From positions 2,344,992 through 2,408,991 of the forward strand of contig CP054183.1 of the NCBI GenBank assembly GCA_015709695.1: a stretch of 64,000 nt of DNA, read 5' to 3'. Position numbers and translations under genes: made by a program. This document shows positions 45,086-53,556 of the stretch, in pieces. How positions within the stretch are numbered: the stretch's first letter is position 1; every line of letters begins with the position of its first letter. Under the pieces are notes generated by a model. It searched no databases. It saw only the letters and a list, made by a program, of their open reading frames with translations, and was not told the origin of the DNA. The stretch comes from Gammaproteobacteria bacterium. Lineage in GTDB: Bacteria > Pseudomonadota > Gammaproteobacteria > Steroidobacterales > GCA-2729495.

Positions 45086-46288
45086 TCAGTCTTCCGGGCC
45101 GGTGAGCCACGGCCCCCAGAGCCGTTGCTTCACTTCCTCCCAGGTGTCGGTGTCATCGCCCGCCGGCTGGTAGCGGCAACCCGGATGCACGTAGGCCGGC
45201 CGCGTCCAGGTGCCGCGCTCCACGAGGCGGCGGATGTTGGCGCGGTAGATCTCGTCGACCACGGCGTGCGGCTTCGGGTCATCGTGCAGCCAGAGGTTCT
45301 TCGGGTGGATCGGCTGCTCGTACATGCGCCGGAAGAGCTCCACCCGCAGGTCCTTCAGCCAGTTGTTGTTGAGGCTCATGGCGCGGAAGTTGCGCAGCGC
45401 CTCGATGTCCACGGTGGCGGCGACGATGGTGTTGCTGGTGCCGGCGCTGTAGGACACCACCTGGCCGCGGTAGTCGACGATGTGCGCGCTGCCGCCGGCG
45501 ATGTCCACCGGGTGCTTCGAGCTGGCGCCGAGGTACACCGGGCCCGCGTTCGGGCAGAGCATGTAGACCGAGTTGAACTCGGCATGGCCCTGGTTCTGGA
45601 TCATCCAGGTGCCGCCGCCCGGATAGCCCGCGGTGGTCATCGGCGTGGCCTCGCTCGGCCGGTAGACCACCTCGGCACCGTTGAAGGCCAGCGCGCGAAC
45701 CGCCTCCGGGTACTCGCCGTCGCTGCAGCAGATGGTGCCGATGTTGCCGATGTCCTGCGTCTTCAGCACCGGGTAGAAGGCCTCGATGCCGTCGCCGAAG
45801 AGCTCGACCCAGCGGTCGTAGACATCGTGCGGCGTGCAGGAATGCTCGCGGCACCAGAGGTGGTTCTTCGCCGCCTTGTGCACCACCTCGCCGCTCGGCG
45901 CGATGACGAACAGCGTGTTGAAGTAGCGGTCCGGCATCACCTCGGGCCAGCGCGCCTTGCACTGGCCGATGATGTAGGTGCCGTAGAGCCTGGCCAGGCG
46001 GCCGAGCCGCGTGGTCTCCTCGCCCGGCACCTCGATGAACAGCTCGCGCGCCGCCATGGTGTGGGAGAGGTCGAAGATCTCGTCGGTGAAGCCGGTGAGC
46101 GCGCCCTCGGCGAGCGCGATGATCTTCACCGGCATGTTGATGTTGACCATGGAGACCGCGGCGTGGATCGCCTCCTCGATGGTGTCGAGGTTGTGGCGGA
46201 TCTGGGAGCGCTCGCAGATGCCGTAGATGACCGTGGAGAGGCCGACGGCGAGGTAGGGTGCGACGGGCTTTGGCGCAGGCTCAGGCAT
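45086..46288 (-). CDS. Nitrilase/carbon-nitrogen hydrolase family enzyme
   Basis: 400 residues, longer than the usual 270-330. Catalytic triad: Glu in IIALAEGAL near residue 60, Lys in HKAAKNHLW near 137, Cys in TICCSDGEYPE near 190. Hydrolyses a C-N bond (nitrile, amide or carbamoyl); the large size and the LWCREHSC insertion place it outside the best-known subfamilies. Its ATG overlaps the MFS stop (ATGCCTGA), so the two are translationally coupled. Cytoplasmic; no signal. The long C-terminal tail is rich in Trp and Pro (GPWLTGPED). Confidence 0.83.
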   Translation of the reverse strand: MPEPAPKPVAPYLAVGLSTVIYGICERSQIRHNLDTIEEAIHAAVSMVNINMPVKIIALAEGALTGFTDEIFDLSHTMAARELFIEVPGEETTRLGRLARLYGTYIIGQCKARWPEVMPDRYFNTLFVIAPSGEVVHKAAKNHLWCREHSCTPHDVYDRWVELFGDGIEAFYPVLKTQDIGNIGTICCSDGEYPEAVRALAFNGAEVVYRPSEATPMTTAGYPGGGTWMIQNQGHAEFNSVYMLCPNAGPVYLGASSKHPVDIAGGSAHIVDYRGQVVSYSAGTSNTIVAATVDIEALRNFRAMSLNNNWLKDLRVELFRRMYEQPIHPKNLWLHDDPKPHAVVDEIYRANIRRLVERGTWTRPAYVHPGCRYQPAGDDTDTWEEVKQRLWGPWLTGPED

Positions 46289-47426
46289 CGGAGGGGGATG
46301 TTACAGGCGCGCTGCCGCGATACACAATAAAGAGGAAGGCCAGCGTGCCGAGCGCGCAGAGCAGCGCGGCCATCCGCATCACCCCGCCGTATTCGTTGCC
46401 CTCGCCAATCAGCGCCCCGGCGAGCGCCGGGCCGATGGCGCCGCCGAGCCCCTGGGCGCCGGTCATCATCACGAGGAAGCGCCCGCCGGTATCGAGCTGC
46501 GCCACCGCGCCCATCTGGTAGGACACGGCGACGATGAACAGCGCCTGGTAGACGCCGGTGGCGAGGAAATAGGTGACCGAGCCGAAGGCGCCCATGAGCG
46601 CGAACAGCGCCGCGCACTGGCCGACGAGCACCATCAGCAGCGGCCAGCCGCGCCCGTAGCGGTCGCTGGCCCAGGCGGCGGCCAGCGCCCCGGCGATGGC
46701 GGTGACCTGCGAGATGCCGAGCGCCAGGCCGATGGTCGCGGCGGGCAGCTGCGCCGCCTGGCCGATGCGCTCGACGAAGGCCCAGAAGCCGAAGACGTTG
46801 GCGAAGAAGGCCACGCTGGCGACCAGCCCGAGCCAGATCAGCGCGGTACCGCCGGTGGCCGCAGCAGCGCCGGCGACAGGGGCGCCGATGTCGCGGCCGT
46901 GTGCGGGAAAGCGGCGCAGCGTCGCCAGCATCACCAGCGACGCGGCGGCGAGCAGCGCGTAGAGCGCACCCACCCCGCCCTGCGCCAGCAGCAGGGGCGC
47001 GGCGAAGAAGGCCGCCAGCATCAGCGCGCCCTGCACCGCCTGGGCGAAGCCGAAGGCGCGATCCGGCTCGCGCTCGTCGCCGAGCGCCGCCACCGTCACC
47101 GCGAACACGCAGCCGCCGGCGAAGCCGCTGAGGAAGCGCAGCGCCAGCAGCGGCGCGTAGCCTTCGACACCGGCGCTGACCGCGTTGAGCGCGGCATAGG
47201 CGAGGAACGACGCGAGCAGCGCGCGGGTCCAGGAGACGGCGCGGATCCACAGCGCGGCGAGCACCGAGGCGACGACCAGGCCGAAGCCCTCCATGGCGGC
47301 GATGTTGCCGGCCTGCTGCTCGCTGTAGCCGTAGCCATCCACCAGGCCGCCGACGATCATCGGCATCAGGATCATGGCGGCCGGCCCCAGCGCGTAGACC
47401 GCGCAGACCAGCAGTGTCCTCGCCAT
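46281..47426 (-). CDS. MFS transporter
   Basis: 381 residues with about 12 TM helices. Motif-A-like loop between TM2 and TM3 is weak (LWIRAVSW); GFAGGCVFAVTVAALGD and ASDRYGRGWPLL provide MFS-like features between TM8 and TM9. ATG 47426 follows the SDR gene by 14 bp and ends overlapping the nitrilase start by 8 bp. Presumably imports the substrate or exports the product of the neighbouring SDR/nitrilase pathway across the inner membrane. No close subfamily identified. Confidence 0.82.
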   Translation of the reverse strand: MARTLLVCAVYALGPAAMILMPMIVGGLVDGYGYSEQQAGNIAAMEGFGLVVASVLAALWIRAVSWTRALLASFLAYAALNAVSAGVEGYAPLLALRFLSGFAGGCVFAVTVAALGDEREPDRAFGFAQAVQGALMLAAFFAAPLLLAQGGVGALYALLAAASLVMLATLRRFPAHGRDIGAPVAGAAAATGGTALIWLGLVASVAFFANVFGFWAFVERIGQAAQLPAATIGLALGISQVTAIAGALAAAWASDRYGRGWPLLMVLVGQCAALFALMGAFGSVTYFLATGVYQALFIVAVSYQMGAVAQLDTGGRFLVMMTGAQGLGGAIGPALAGALIGEGNEYGGVMRMAALLCALGTLAFLFIVYRGSAPVTSPSDA

Positions 47427-47440
47427 GCCGGCCCGCTGCG

Positions 47441-48250
47441 TCACTGCGCGGTCAGCCCGCCATCGACGACGAACTCCGCGCCGGTGACGAAGCGCGCCGC
47501 ATCGGAGGCGAGGAACAGCACCATGGCGGCGACGTCGCCCGGCTCGCCGATCATCGGCAGCACCTGCATGTCCATGAAGAAGCGCCGCGCCTCGTCGAGG
47601 CTCGCCGCCATGCCCTTGTCGAGCATGTCCTGCAGCTCGCGGCGGAACATCGGCGTGTCGGTGTTGCCGGGGTGCACGGAATTGACGCGGATGCCGTAGC
47701 CGGCGCGGCCGCACTCGATGGCGACGCTCTTGCTGAACAGGCGCACGCCACCCTTGGTGGAACAGTAGGCGGTGAGCCGCTCCGAGCCGATCAGGCCGCC
47801 CACCGAGGAGATGTTGATGATCGAGCCGCCCCGGCCCGCGCGGCCGCCGGGGCGCATGGCGGCGACCGCCTCGCGGGTACCGAGGAACACGCCATCGAGG
47901 TTCACCGCATGGACCCGGTGCCACTGCTCGAGGCTGGTGTCGACCAGCGCCTGCACCAGGGCGATGCCGGCATTGTTGACCAGCACGTCGAGACCGCCGT
48001 GGCGGTCGGTCGCCGCGGCCACCGCCTGGCGCCAGTCGGCCTCGCGGGTCACGTCCAGCGCGATCGCCTCGGCGGTGCCGCCCGCGCCGCGGATCTCCGC
48101 GGCGACCGTGCCGGCGCCGGCATGGTCGAGATCGGCCACCAGCACCCGCGCACCGTGCGCCGCCAGCATGCGCGCGCAGGCCGCGCCGATGCCCTGGGCC
48201 GCGCCGCTGACCAGCGCCACCTTGCCGCGGACGTGGACCGCCGGCTCCAA
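47441..48250 (-). CDS. Short-chain dehydrogenase/reductase
   Basis: 269 residues, classical SDR. NAD(P)-binding SGAAQGIGAACA, acidic LVADLDHAG (prefers NAD), NNAGIALV, catalytic Ser in IINISSVGG, YCSTKGG (Tyr, Lys), and VHPGNTDTPMF. The start is TTG 48250, 3 bp after the previous stop; later in-frame starts would lose the nucleotide-binding strand. Oxidises or reduces an alcohol/keto group in the operon's pathway. Cytoplasmic. Confidence 0.87.
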   Translation of the reverse strand: MEPAVHVRGKVALVSGAAQGIGAACARMLAAHGARVLVADLDHAGAGTVAAEIRGAGGTAEAIALDVTREADWRQAVAAATDRHGGLDVLVNNAGIALVQALVDTSLEQWHRVHAVNLDGVFLGTREAVAAMRPGGRAGRGGSIINISSVGGLIGSERLTAYCSTKGGVRLFSKSVAIECGRAGYGIRVNSVHPGNTDTPMFRRELQDMLDKGMAASLDEARRFFMDMQVLPMIGEPGDVAAMVLFLASDAARFVTGAEFVVDGGLTAQ

Positions 48251-48253
48251 GGC

Positions 48254-50044
48254 TCAGCCCTGGTTGAGCAGGAAGATGACGCTCGGCGCGTGGCCGCCCC
48301 GGCCCTGCATGGCCGGGTGCGCGGTCAGCCAGTCCGGCGGCACCAGCTCGGGGAAGTTGCCGAGCCCGAGGACGATGTCGGTGCGGCCGTCGCCATTGAC
48401 GTCCGCGGCCTCGATCGAGCACCAGACGCTGAAGAACTCCCGCGGGATCGACTGTGGCACGAACTGCAGCCCGCCCTTGTTCTCCAGGTACACGAAGGTC
48501 TCCGGCTCGTCCTCGTTCCACTCGGGGAACAGGGCGATGGCGGCGATGTCCGGGTCGCCGTCACCGTCGAAATCGTGCACCACCGGGCGGATGGCGCCGT
48601 GCATGCGGTAGTACCAGGCCATGGTGAACTTCATGCCGCCGTCGTTGCGGAACACGCGGATGCCGTGCTGCGGCCGCGGTGCCGGGATGACCTTGCCGAA
48701 GTGGTTGCCGTTGACGTTGTCGCCGTTGAGCACCACCAGGTCCGCGTCGCCGTCGCCGTCGAAGTCCGCCGCCTGCAGGCTGTTGCCGCCCCAGGAGGGC
48801 GTGTGCTGGTCGATGAGGTGGCGCGTGAAGGTCTCGTCGCCGTTGCTGGTGAAGATCACCAGCTCCTGCCGGCCCTGGGCGATGAGCGCGGCGACATCGG
48901 GCCGCCCGTCGCCGTCGAAGTCGGCGATGGTATTGCCGATCAGCCCGGCATCCTCGGCGATGACCTTCTCGCGCAGCCCGGGCATGACGCCGGGGGGAAT
49001 CTCCGCCGGCGCCCTGCGCCACTGCGCGGCGTAGTCCGGCTGCTGGTACCAGATCGCCAGCAGGCTGTGCGCGCCCTGCGCGTAGCCGTCGCCATAGGCG
49101 TCGGCGATGATGTCGGGCCGGCCGTCGCCGTTCATGTCGGCGGTGTGGTGCTGCACCAGCCGCTGCTTGCCGGTCACCAGCATGCGCGAGCGGGGCGGCT
49201 TCGCCTCGAAATCGACGTCGGTGATGGCGGCGATGCCGACCTGGGTCATGGGGAAGCGGCCGTGGGTGACGAGGCGGATGCCGTTGTCCGCGAGCGCCAT
49301 GTCGATGGGATCGCTGGTGACCTGGATGCGCGCCACGCGCTTGCCGCTGCGCAGGTCCAGGGCCACCACGTCGTCCCACTTGTCGAAGCCGGCGCGGCGC
49401 TCGCCGCCGCCCACCCAGTCGTCGATGACCGAACGGCCGACATAGAGGCGCTGGCGCCGCGGGTCCACCAGCGTGGACATGACCAGGGCATCGGGCTCGA
49501 GCTCCAGCTGCGGGAACACCGGCCTGAAGCGCGTCGTCACCGGCGGCTTCGGCCCCTGCTGTTCCATCTCCGCCGAGGGACGCGCCGCGGCGACGAAGTA
49601 CTCGCGCATGCGGCGGAACTCCTCCGCGCTCATCTCCGGCTTGTCGGGAATGTGCTCGCGGAAGGGGTAGAGGTCGCGGTAGTAGCCATCCGGCCCGAAG
49701 AGGAAGTAGCGCTTGGTGTAGTCCTTCACCGGCTCCATCTCCGGCGGCGCCGGCTCCACGCGCATGTCGGGGAACTCGTCGCCCTTCATGCCGACGTAGT
49801 TGCCCATGTAGTGCAGCGCGTAGGGCCAGTACTCCTTCGGCAGGTCGGCGGGATCGGGTTCGAGATGGCAGCGCAGGCAGTGGCGCTGCACCAGCTCGTG
49901 CCCGGTGGCGGCCGCGGTCGCGGCCGGGCCGGTGGGCGCCGCGGACCTGCCGCAGCCGCCGAGCGCCGCGGCGATGCCGGCCATGGCGACAATGGCGACG
50001 CACGCCGCCCGCCACCGGATTCTGGTCTGCTGCCCGGATTGCAT
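48254..50044 (-). CDS. Lipoprotein with a haem c motif and FG-GAP/VCBS repeats
   Basis: 596 residues. ATG 50044 gives a lipoprotein signal (AAALGGC, Cys31). CLRCH at 56-60 is a single haem c motif. The remainder contains five calcium-type FG-GAP repeats (DMNGDGRPDI, DFDGDGRPDV, DFDGDGDADL, DFDGDGDPDI, DVNGDGRTDI), expected to form a beta-propeller outside the cell. First gene of the five-gene operon. Its job is unclear; possibly an electron-accepting partner or a substrate-binding surface protein. No catalytic residues are recognised. Confidence 0.8.
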   Translation of the reverse strand: MQSGQQTRIRWRAACVAIVAMAGIAAALGGCGRSAAPTGPAATAAATGHELVQRHCLRCHLEPDPADLPKEYWPYALHYMGNYVGMKGDEFPDMRVEPAPPEMEPVKDYTKRYFLFGPDGYYRDLYPFREHIPDKPEMSAEEFRRMREYFVAAARPSAEMEQQGPKPPVTTRFRPVFPQLELEPDALVMSTLVDPRRQRLYVGRSVIDDWVGGGERRAGFDKWDDVVALDLRSGKRVARIQVTSDPIDMALADNGIRLVTHGRFPMTQVGIAAITDVDFEAKPPRSRMLVTGKQRLVQHHTADMNGDGRPDIIADAYGDGYAQGAHSLLAIWYQQPDYAAQWRRAPAEIPPGVMPGLREKVIAEDAGLIGNTIADFDGDGRPDVAALIAQGRQELVIFTSNGDETFTRHLIDQHTPSWGGNSLQAADFDGDGDADLVVLNGDNVNGNHFGKVIPAPRPQHGIRVFRNDGGMKFTMAWYYRMHGAIRPVVHDFDGDGDPDIAAIALFPEWNEDEPETFVYLENKGGLQFVPQSIPREFFSVWCSIEAADVNGDGRTDIVLGLGNFPELVPPDWLTAHPAMQGRGGHAPSVIFLLNQG

Positions 50045-50112
50045 GTGCCTGGTTCTCCTCCCCTTGCCGCGACGATAGCGGCCGGCGCGGCCGCGGGCAA
50101 TGGCGGCCCTGC

Positions 50113-52008
50113 TCAGCCGCCGAAGCGGTAGCGCAGCGACAGGCGCGGCCGGAAACCCGCCGCCGGAAAGCCGATCGCCTCCTGGTAGCCGGCGTCGAGC
50201 AGGTTGTCGATGGCCAGCGCCAGGCGCAGGCGCGCCGTCACCGACCAGGCCAGGTTGAGGTCGAGGCGATTCCAGGCACCGAGCGTCTGCTCGCCGGTGG
50301 GGATGGCGTAATCGAGGCTCTCGCCCACGTAGAGCCAGTCGAGGTCGAGCGACCAGCCCTGCGCCGGCGACCAGCGGGCCGACAAGCCGCCGCGCCAGTC
50401 CGGCCGCTGCAGCAGCTCGCGGTCGCTTTGCTCGACGTCGATGTCGGTCCAGGTCACATGGGCACGCAGCACCAGCGCCGGCGACAGCGCCAGGCTCGCG
50501 CCGAGCTCGGCACCGTGGCTGGTGACGCGGTCGCGGTTGACGTTGCGGAAGGTGGCGGGATCGAGATCGATGAGGTCCTCGAACTCGTAGTCGAACAGCG
50601 TCAGCGCGAGTTCGCCGGCGCTGCCGAGGCGCTGGACGATGCCCGCCTCCGCGCCGCGGCTCTTCTCCGGCCGCAGCCCCGGTTCGCCCACCAGCGGGCT
50701 GCCGAGCGCGAAGAAGCTCGGCAGCTTGAAGGCGGTGCCCCAGTCGGCGCGCAGGCGCGTGCGCCCGTCGTTCGGCGAATAGCTGGCGCCGAGGCGGCCG
50801 GTGGTCTCGGCGGCGAAACCCTCCGCGTCGTCACGCCGCAGGCTCGCCTGCAGCAGCCAGGTCTCCCCGGCCTGCAGCCGGCCCTCGACGAACAGGCCGA
50901 CGGTGTCGCGCTCCAGCGAGAAGGCATTCGGCATGCGCACCGGGCCGAAATCGACGTAGCCGTCGGACTCGCCGGACTCGTGCTGGAAATCCGCGCCGGC
51001 CGTGGCGGCCAGCGTCGCGCGGCCGGCACTGGCCGCCAGCGTGGTGCGCAGTGCGGCGTGGTCGCGCTGCAATTCGTTGCGCGCGCCGTTGGGCGGCACC
51101 TGGTCTCCCGGGTAGATGCCCGGGGAGTCGTAGCGGCCATCGCGGTCGTAGTGGCTGGCCTGGCCCTGGATCGACCAGCGCGGGCCGAGCGACCAGTCGA
51201 AATCAGCGCCGAGCGCGTAGTCCCGCGCGCTCGCCTGATCGAGGCTGCGCAGCACCGCCTGCTCCGGCCCGCCGCTCTGCTCGGGAAACGACGTGCTGCG
51301 GGTATCGGCGTAGCGCCCGTAGAGGTTGGCCACCAGCCCCCCGGCAGGCAGCAGGCGCAGGCGGCCGCTGACGCCGTCGGCTTCGTAGGTGCTGCCGGGC
51401 ACCGCCTCGCCGTCATCGCGGCTGGTGGCCTGCAGCGAGAAGCCGCCATCGCCGGCCGCGCCGCCGAGCTGCAGGCTGGCGCGCCGGTAGCCGTCGCCAC
51501 CGGCCTCGCCCTCCACGGCCGCGGCGAGCGGCCCGCCGCCCGCCGGGCTGATGAAGTTGATGACCCCGGCGAGGCCGTCCGAACCGTAGATGGAAGACTC
51601 CGGCCCGCGCACGATCTCGATGCGCTCGAGGTCAGCGAGGCTCAGCGACGCGAAATCGAAGGAGCCGCCGCGGGTGTTGGTGGGGTCGTTGACCTTGATG
51701 CCATCGACCAGGAAGACGGTGAAGTTCGGCTCGCTGCCGCGCATGAACAGCTGGCTGACGCCCCCGGCGCCCGGCTGCACCAGGTGCACGCCGGGCACCG
51801 CGCGCAGCAGGTCGGCCACGCCGCTGTCACCACGCGCGTCGATCAGCTCCCGGTCGAGCACCGTGCCGGGCAGGCCCGCCGGCGTCGCCGCCAGGCGCGT
51901 GCCCGTCACCACCATCTCGTCCACCGCCGCGGCCGGGGTGGGCGCGCCGACCAGCCCCAGCGCCAGCAGCGGCGCGCACACGGCGCGCCATGCCGGCTCA
52001 GCCGCCAT
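50113..52008 (-). CDS. BtuB-like TonB-dependent receptor of the metal efflux operon
   Basis: 631 residues. ATG 52008 starts within the 3' end of the TolC-like gene (11-bp overlap). Signal peptide LLALGLVGAPTPAAA, TonB box DEMVVTGTR, plug DLLRAVPGVHLVQPGAGGVS, LFMRGSEPNFTVFLVDGIKV, IEIVRGPESSIYGSDGLAGV. Barrel ends RPRLSLRYRFGG with an aromatic near the end. The short length and DERIEIVRG...SSIYGSDG pattern are like BtuB and other cobalamin/metal-chelate receptors. Final gene of the RND metal-efflux operon, which is an unusual place for an importer. Confidence 0.85.
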   Translation of the reverse strand: MAAEPAWRAVCAPLLALGLVGAPTPAAAVDEMVVTGTRLAATPAGLPGTVLDRELIDARGDSGVADLLRAVPGVHLVQPGAGGVSQLFMRGSEPNFTVFLVDGIKVNDPTNTRGGSFDFASLSLADLERIEIVRGPESSIYGSDGLAGVINFISPAGGGPLAAAVEGEAGGDGYRRASLQLGGAAGDGGFSLQATSRDDGEAVPGSTYEADGVSGRLRLLPAGGLVANLYGRYADTRSTSFPEQSGGPEQAVLRSLDQASARDYALGADFDWSLGPRWSIQGQASHYDRDGRYDSPGIYPGDQVPPNGARNELQRDHAALRTTLAASAGRATLAATAGADFQHESGESDGYVDFGPVRMPNAFSLERDTVGLFVEGRLQAGETWLLQASLRRDDAEGFAAETTGRLGASYSPNDGRTRLRADWGTAFKLPSFFALGSPLVGEPGLRPEKSRGAEAGIVQRLGSAGELALTLFDYEFEDLIDLDPATFRNVNRDRVTSHGAELGASLALSPALVLRAHVTWTDIDVEQSDRELLQRPDWRGGLSARWSPAQGWSLDLDWLYVGESLDYAIPTGEQTLGAWNRLDLNLAWSVTARLRLALAIDNLLDAGYQEAIGFPAAGFRPRLSLRYRFGG

Positions 52009-53254
52009 GCGGCTCGTCGTCGTCGTGCGTGGACCACATGCGATGCGAATCCAGCAGCAGGCGGGCGATCGCCTCGTTGGCATCCAGGCGCGCCTGCTCG
52101 GCGGCAACCTCGGCCTCCGCGGCATTGCGACGCGCCAGCAGCGATTCCGCCAGCGGCATCTCGCCGAGCTCGTAGGCGCGGCGCGCCAGGTCGGCATGCC
52201 GGGTCATGGCCGCGGAGGCATCGCGCAGTTGCCGCCAGGTCTCGATGCCGGTCGCGGCGCGCTCCCAGTTGACCACGGCCTCGGCCTCGAGGCGCCTGCG
52301 GGTCGCGGTCTCCAGCTCCGCCAGCGCATCCGCCTGCCCGCGCCGCCGGTCGGCCTCGGCGCTGCGCGCGCCGATACCGATGGGCACGGCGAGGCTCATG
52401 CCGACGATCTTCTCGTCGCCGAACTGCTCGTTGGCATAGAACAGGCCGAGGGTCGGGTCGGGCAGGCGGTCGCGGCTCGCCCGCCGCGCCGCGAGGCGGC
52501 TGCCCTCCAGGGCACTCTGCACCGCCAGCAGTTCGTGGTTGTGCTCGAGGGTGGCGGCGGTCCACTCCGCCTCGGTCCCGGCCGGCAGCACCGGCTCGGC
52601 GGCCCGCGGCGTGGCCGGCGGCAGGCTCGGGAAGCTGGCGCGCAGCCCGGCGAGCGCCGCCTGCTGCCGTCCGAGTGCCTGCTGCTTCTGCGAGCGCGCC
52701 TGGGCCAGCGCGGCATCGGCCTCGAGCAGTTCGAGGCGGGCCGCATCGCCACGCCGGTTGCGTGCCGCCACGGTGCCGCGCACCTCCTCCAGCAGGCTGG
52801 CCTGGCTGGTGCGCAATCGCGTCTCCGTCAGCGCGCGCAGCGCCTCGTACCACAGGCCGAGCAGGTGGCGCGCGGTCTCGTGGCGGGCGTCGCCCACCTT
52901 CTCGCGCGCCTCGTCGACGCCGCGGGCGCCGATGTCGGCGTCGAGCCCCGCCTTGCCGAACAGCCGGAAGCCGCGCTCGATGCCCGCGGCCCATTCGTCG
53001 GAGCGATCGGCGACACCGGCGATGTCGCGCCGCTGTCCGGCCACGCGCAGCTCGAGCTCGTGCGGGCCGGCATCGAGGGCGTCGCGCTCGGCCCCCGCCA
53101 CCCGCAGCCGCGCCTCCGCCTCGCGCACCACCGGGTGGTCGTCGAGCACCGCCCCCACCACCTCGATGGGCGGCAGGTCCGCCGGCGGCGTGAATTCGGC
53201 CGCCGGCGCGGCGCCGGCGACCAGCAAGGCAATCCAGGCAATGTGCCGGCTCAT
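51998..53254 (-). CDS. TolC-family outer-membrane efflux protein, CzcC-like
   Basis: 418 residues. Signal peptide (AWIALLVAGAAPAA) and two long helical coiled-coil halves of the OEP type (EARLRVAGAERDALDAGPH, LRDASAAMTRHADLARRAYE). Conserved FRLFGKAGLDADIG and SLAVPIGIGARS match the metal-efflux branch. A His/Asp-rich end (HRMWSTHDDDEPHGG) may bind metal. Works with the RND pump and adaptor encoded next to it to expel metals. Its ATG overlaps the DUF3240 stop by 4 bp (ATGA). Confidence 0.87.
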   Translation of the reverse strand: MSRHIAWIALLVAGAAPAAEFTPPADLPPIEVVGAVLDDHPVVREAEARLRVAGAERDALDAGPHELELRVAGQRRDIAGVADRSDEWAAGIERGFRLFGKAGLDADIGARGVDEAREKVGDARHETARHLLGLWYEALRALTETRLRTSQASLLEEVRGTVAARNRRGDAARLELLEADAALAQARSQKQQALGRQQAALAGLRASFPSLPPATPRAAEPVLPAGTEAEWTAATLEHNHELLAVQSALEGSRLAARRASRDRLPDPTLGLFYANEQFGDEKIVGMSLAVPIGIGARSAEADRRRGQADALAELETATRRRLEAEAVVNWERAATGIETWRQLRDASAAMTRHADLARRAYELGEMPLAESLLARRNAAEAEVAAEQARLDANEAIARLLLDSHRMWSTHDDDEPHGG

Positions 53255-53556
53255 GCCAGCCTCCCGATTTCAGTCACGGGCACGATCCAGTACATGATCT
53301 CGCGCGTCGGCAGCGCCGCCTTCAGGCCGTCGACCAGCGCCCGCGCCTGGTCGGCCTCCAGCACCACCTGCACCTCGCAGCGGTCGGCCCGCCCGCGGAC
53401 CTGCTCCTGCACGCTCAGCGTGTCGGCCCGCGTGCCATGGCCCTCGGCGCGGGCCACGGTGAAACCCGTAGCCAGTTCCGGGTGCGCCAGCAGGCCCTCC
53501 ACCAGCGCTTCCTCCAGCTGGCTCGGCGCCACCAGCGTCAGCTGCACCAGGCTCAT
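53251..53556 (-). CDS. DUF3240 (PII-like) protein of metal efflux loci
   Basis: 101 residues. Ferredoxin-like alpha-beta pattern: MSLVQLTLVAPSQLEEALVE, YWIVPVTEIGRL. Matches the DUF3240 family, found with Cus/Czc RND genes and thought to be related to PII-type signal proteins. Single Cys in DRCEVQVVLEAD. Its ends overlap both neighbours by 4 bp, so it is translated in series with the pump and the TolC protein. Function of the family is unknown. Confidence 0.8.
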   Translation of the reverse strand: MSLVQLTLVAPSQLEEALVEGLLAHPELATGFTVARAEGHGTRADTLSVQEQVRGRADRCEVQVVLEADQARALVDGLKAALPTREIMYWIVPVTEIGRLA

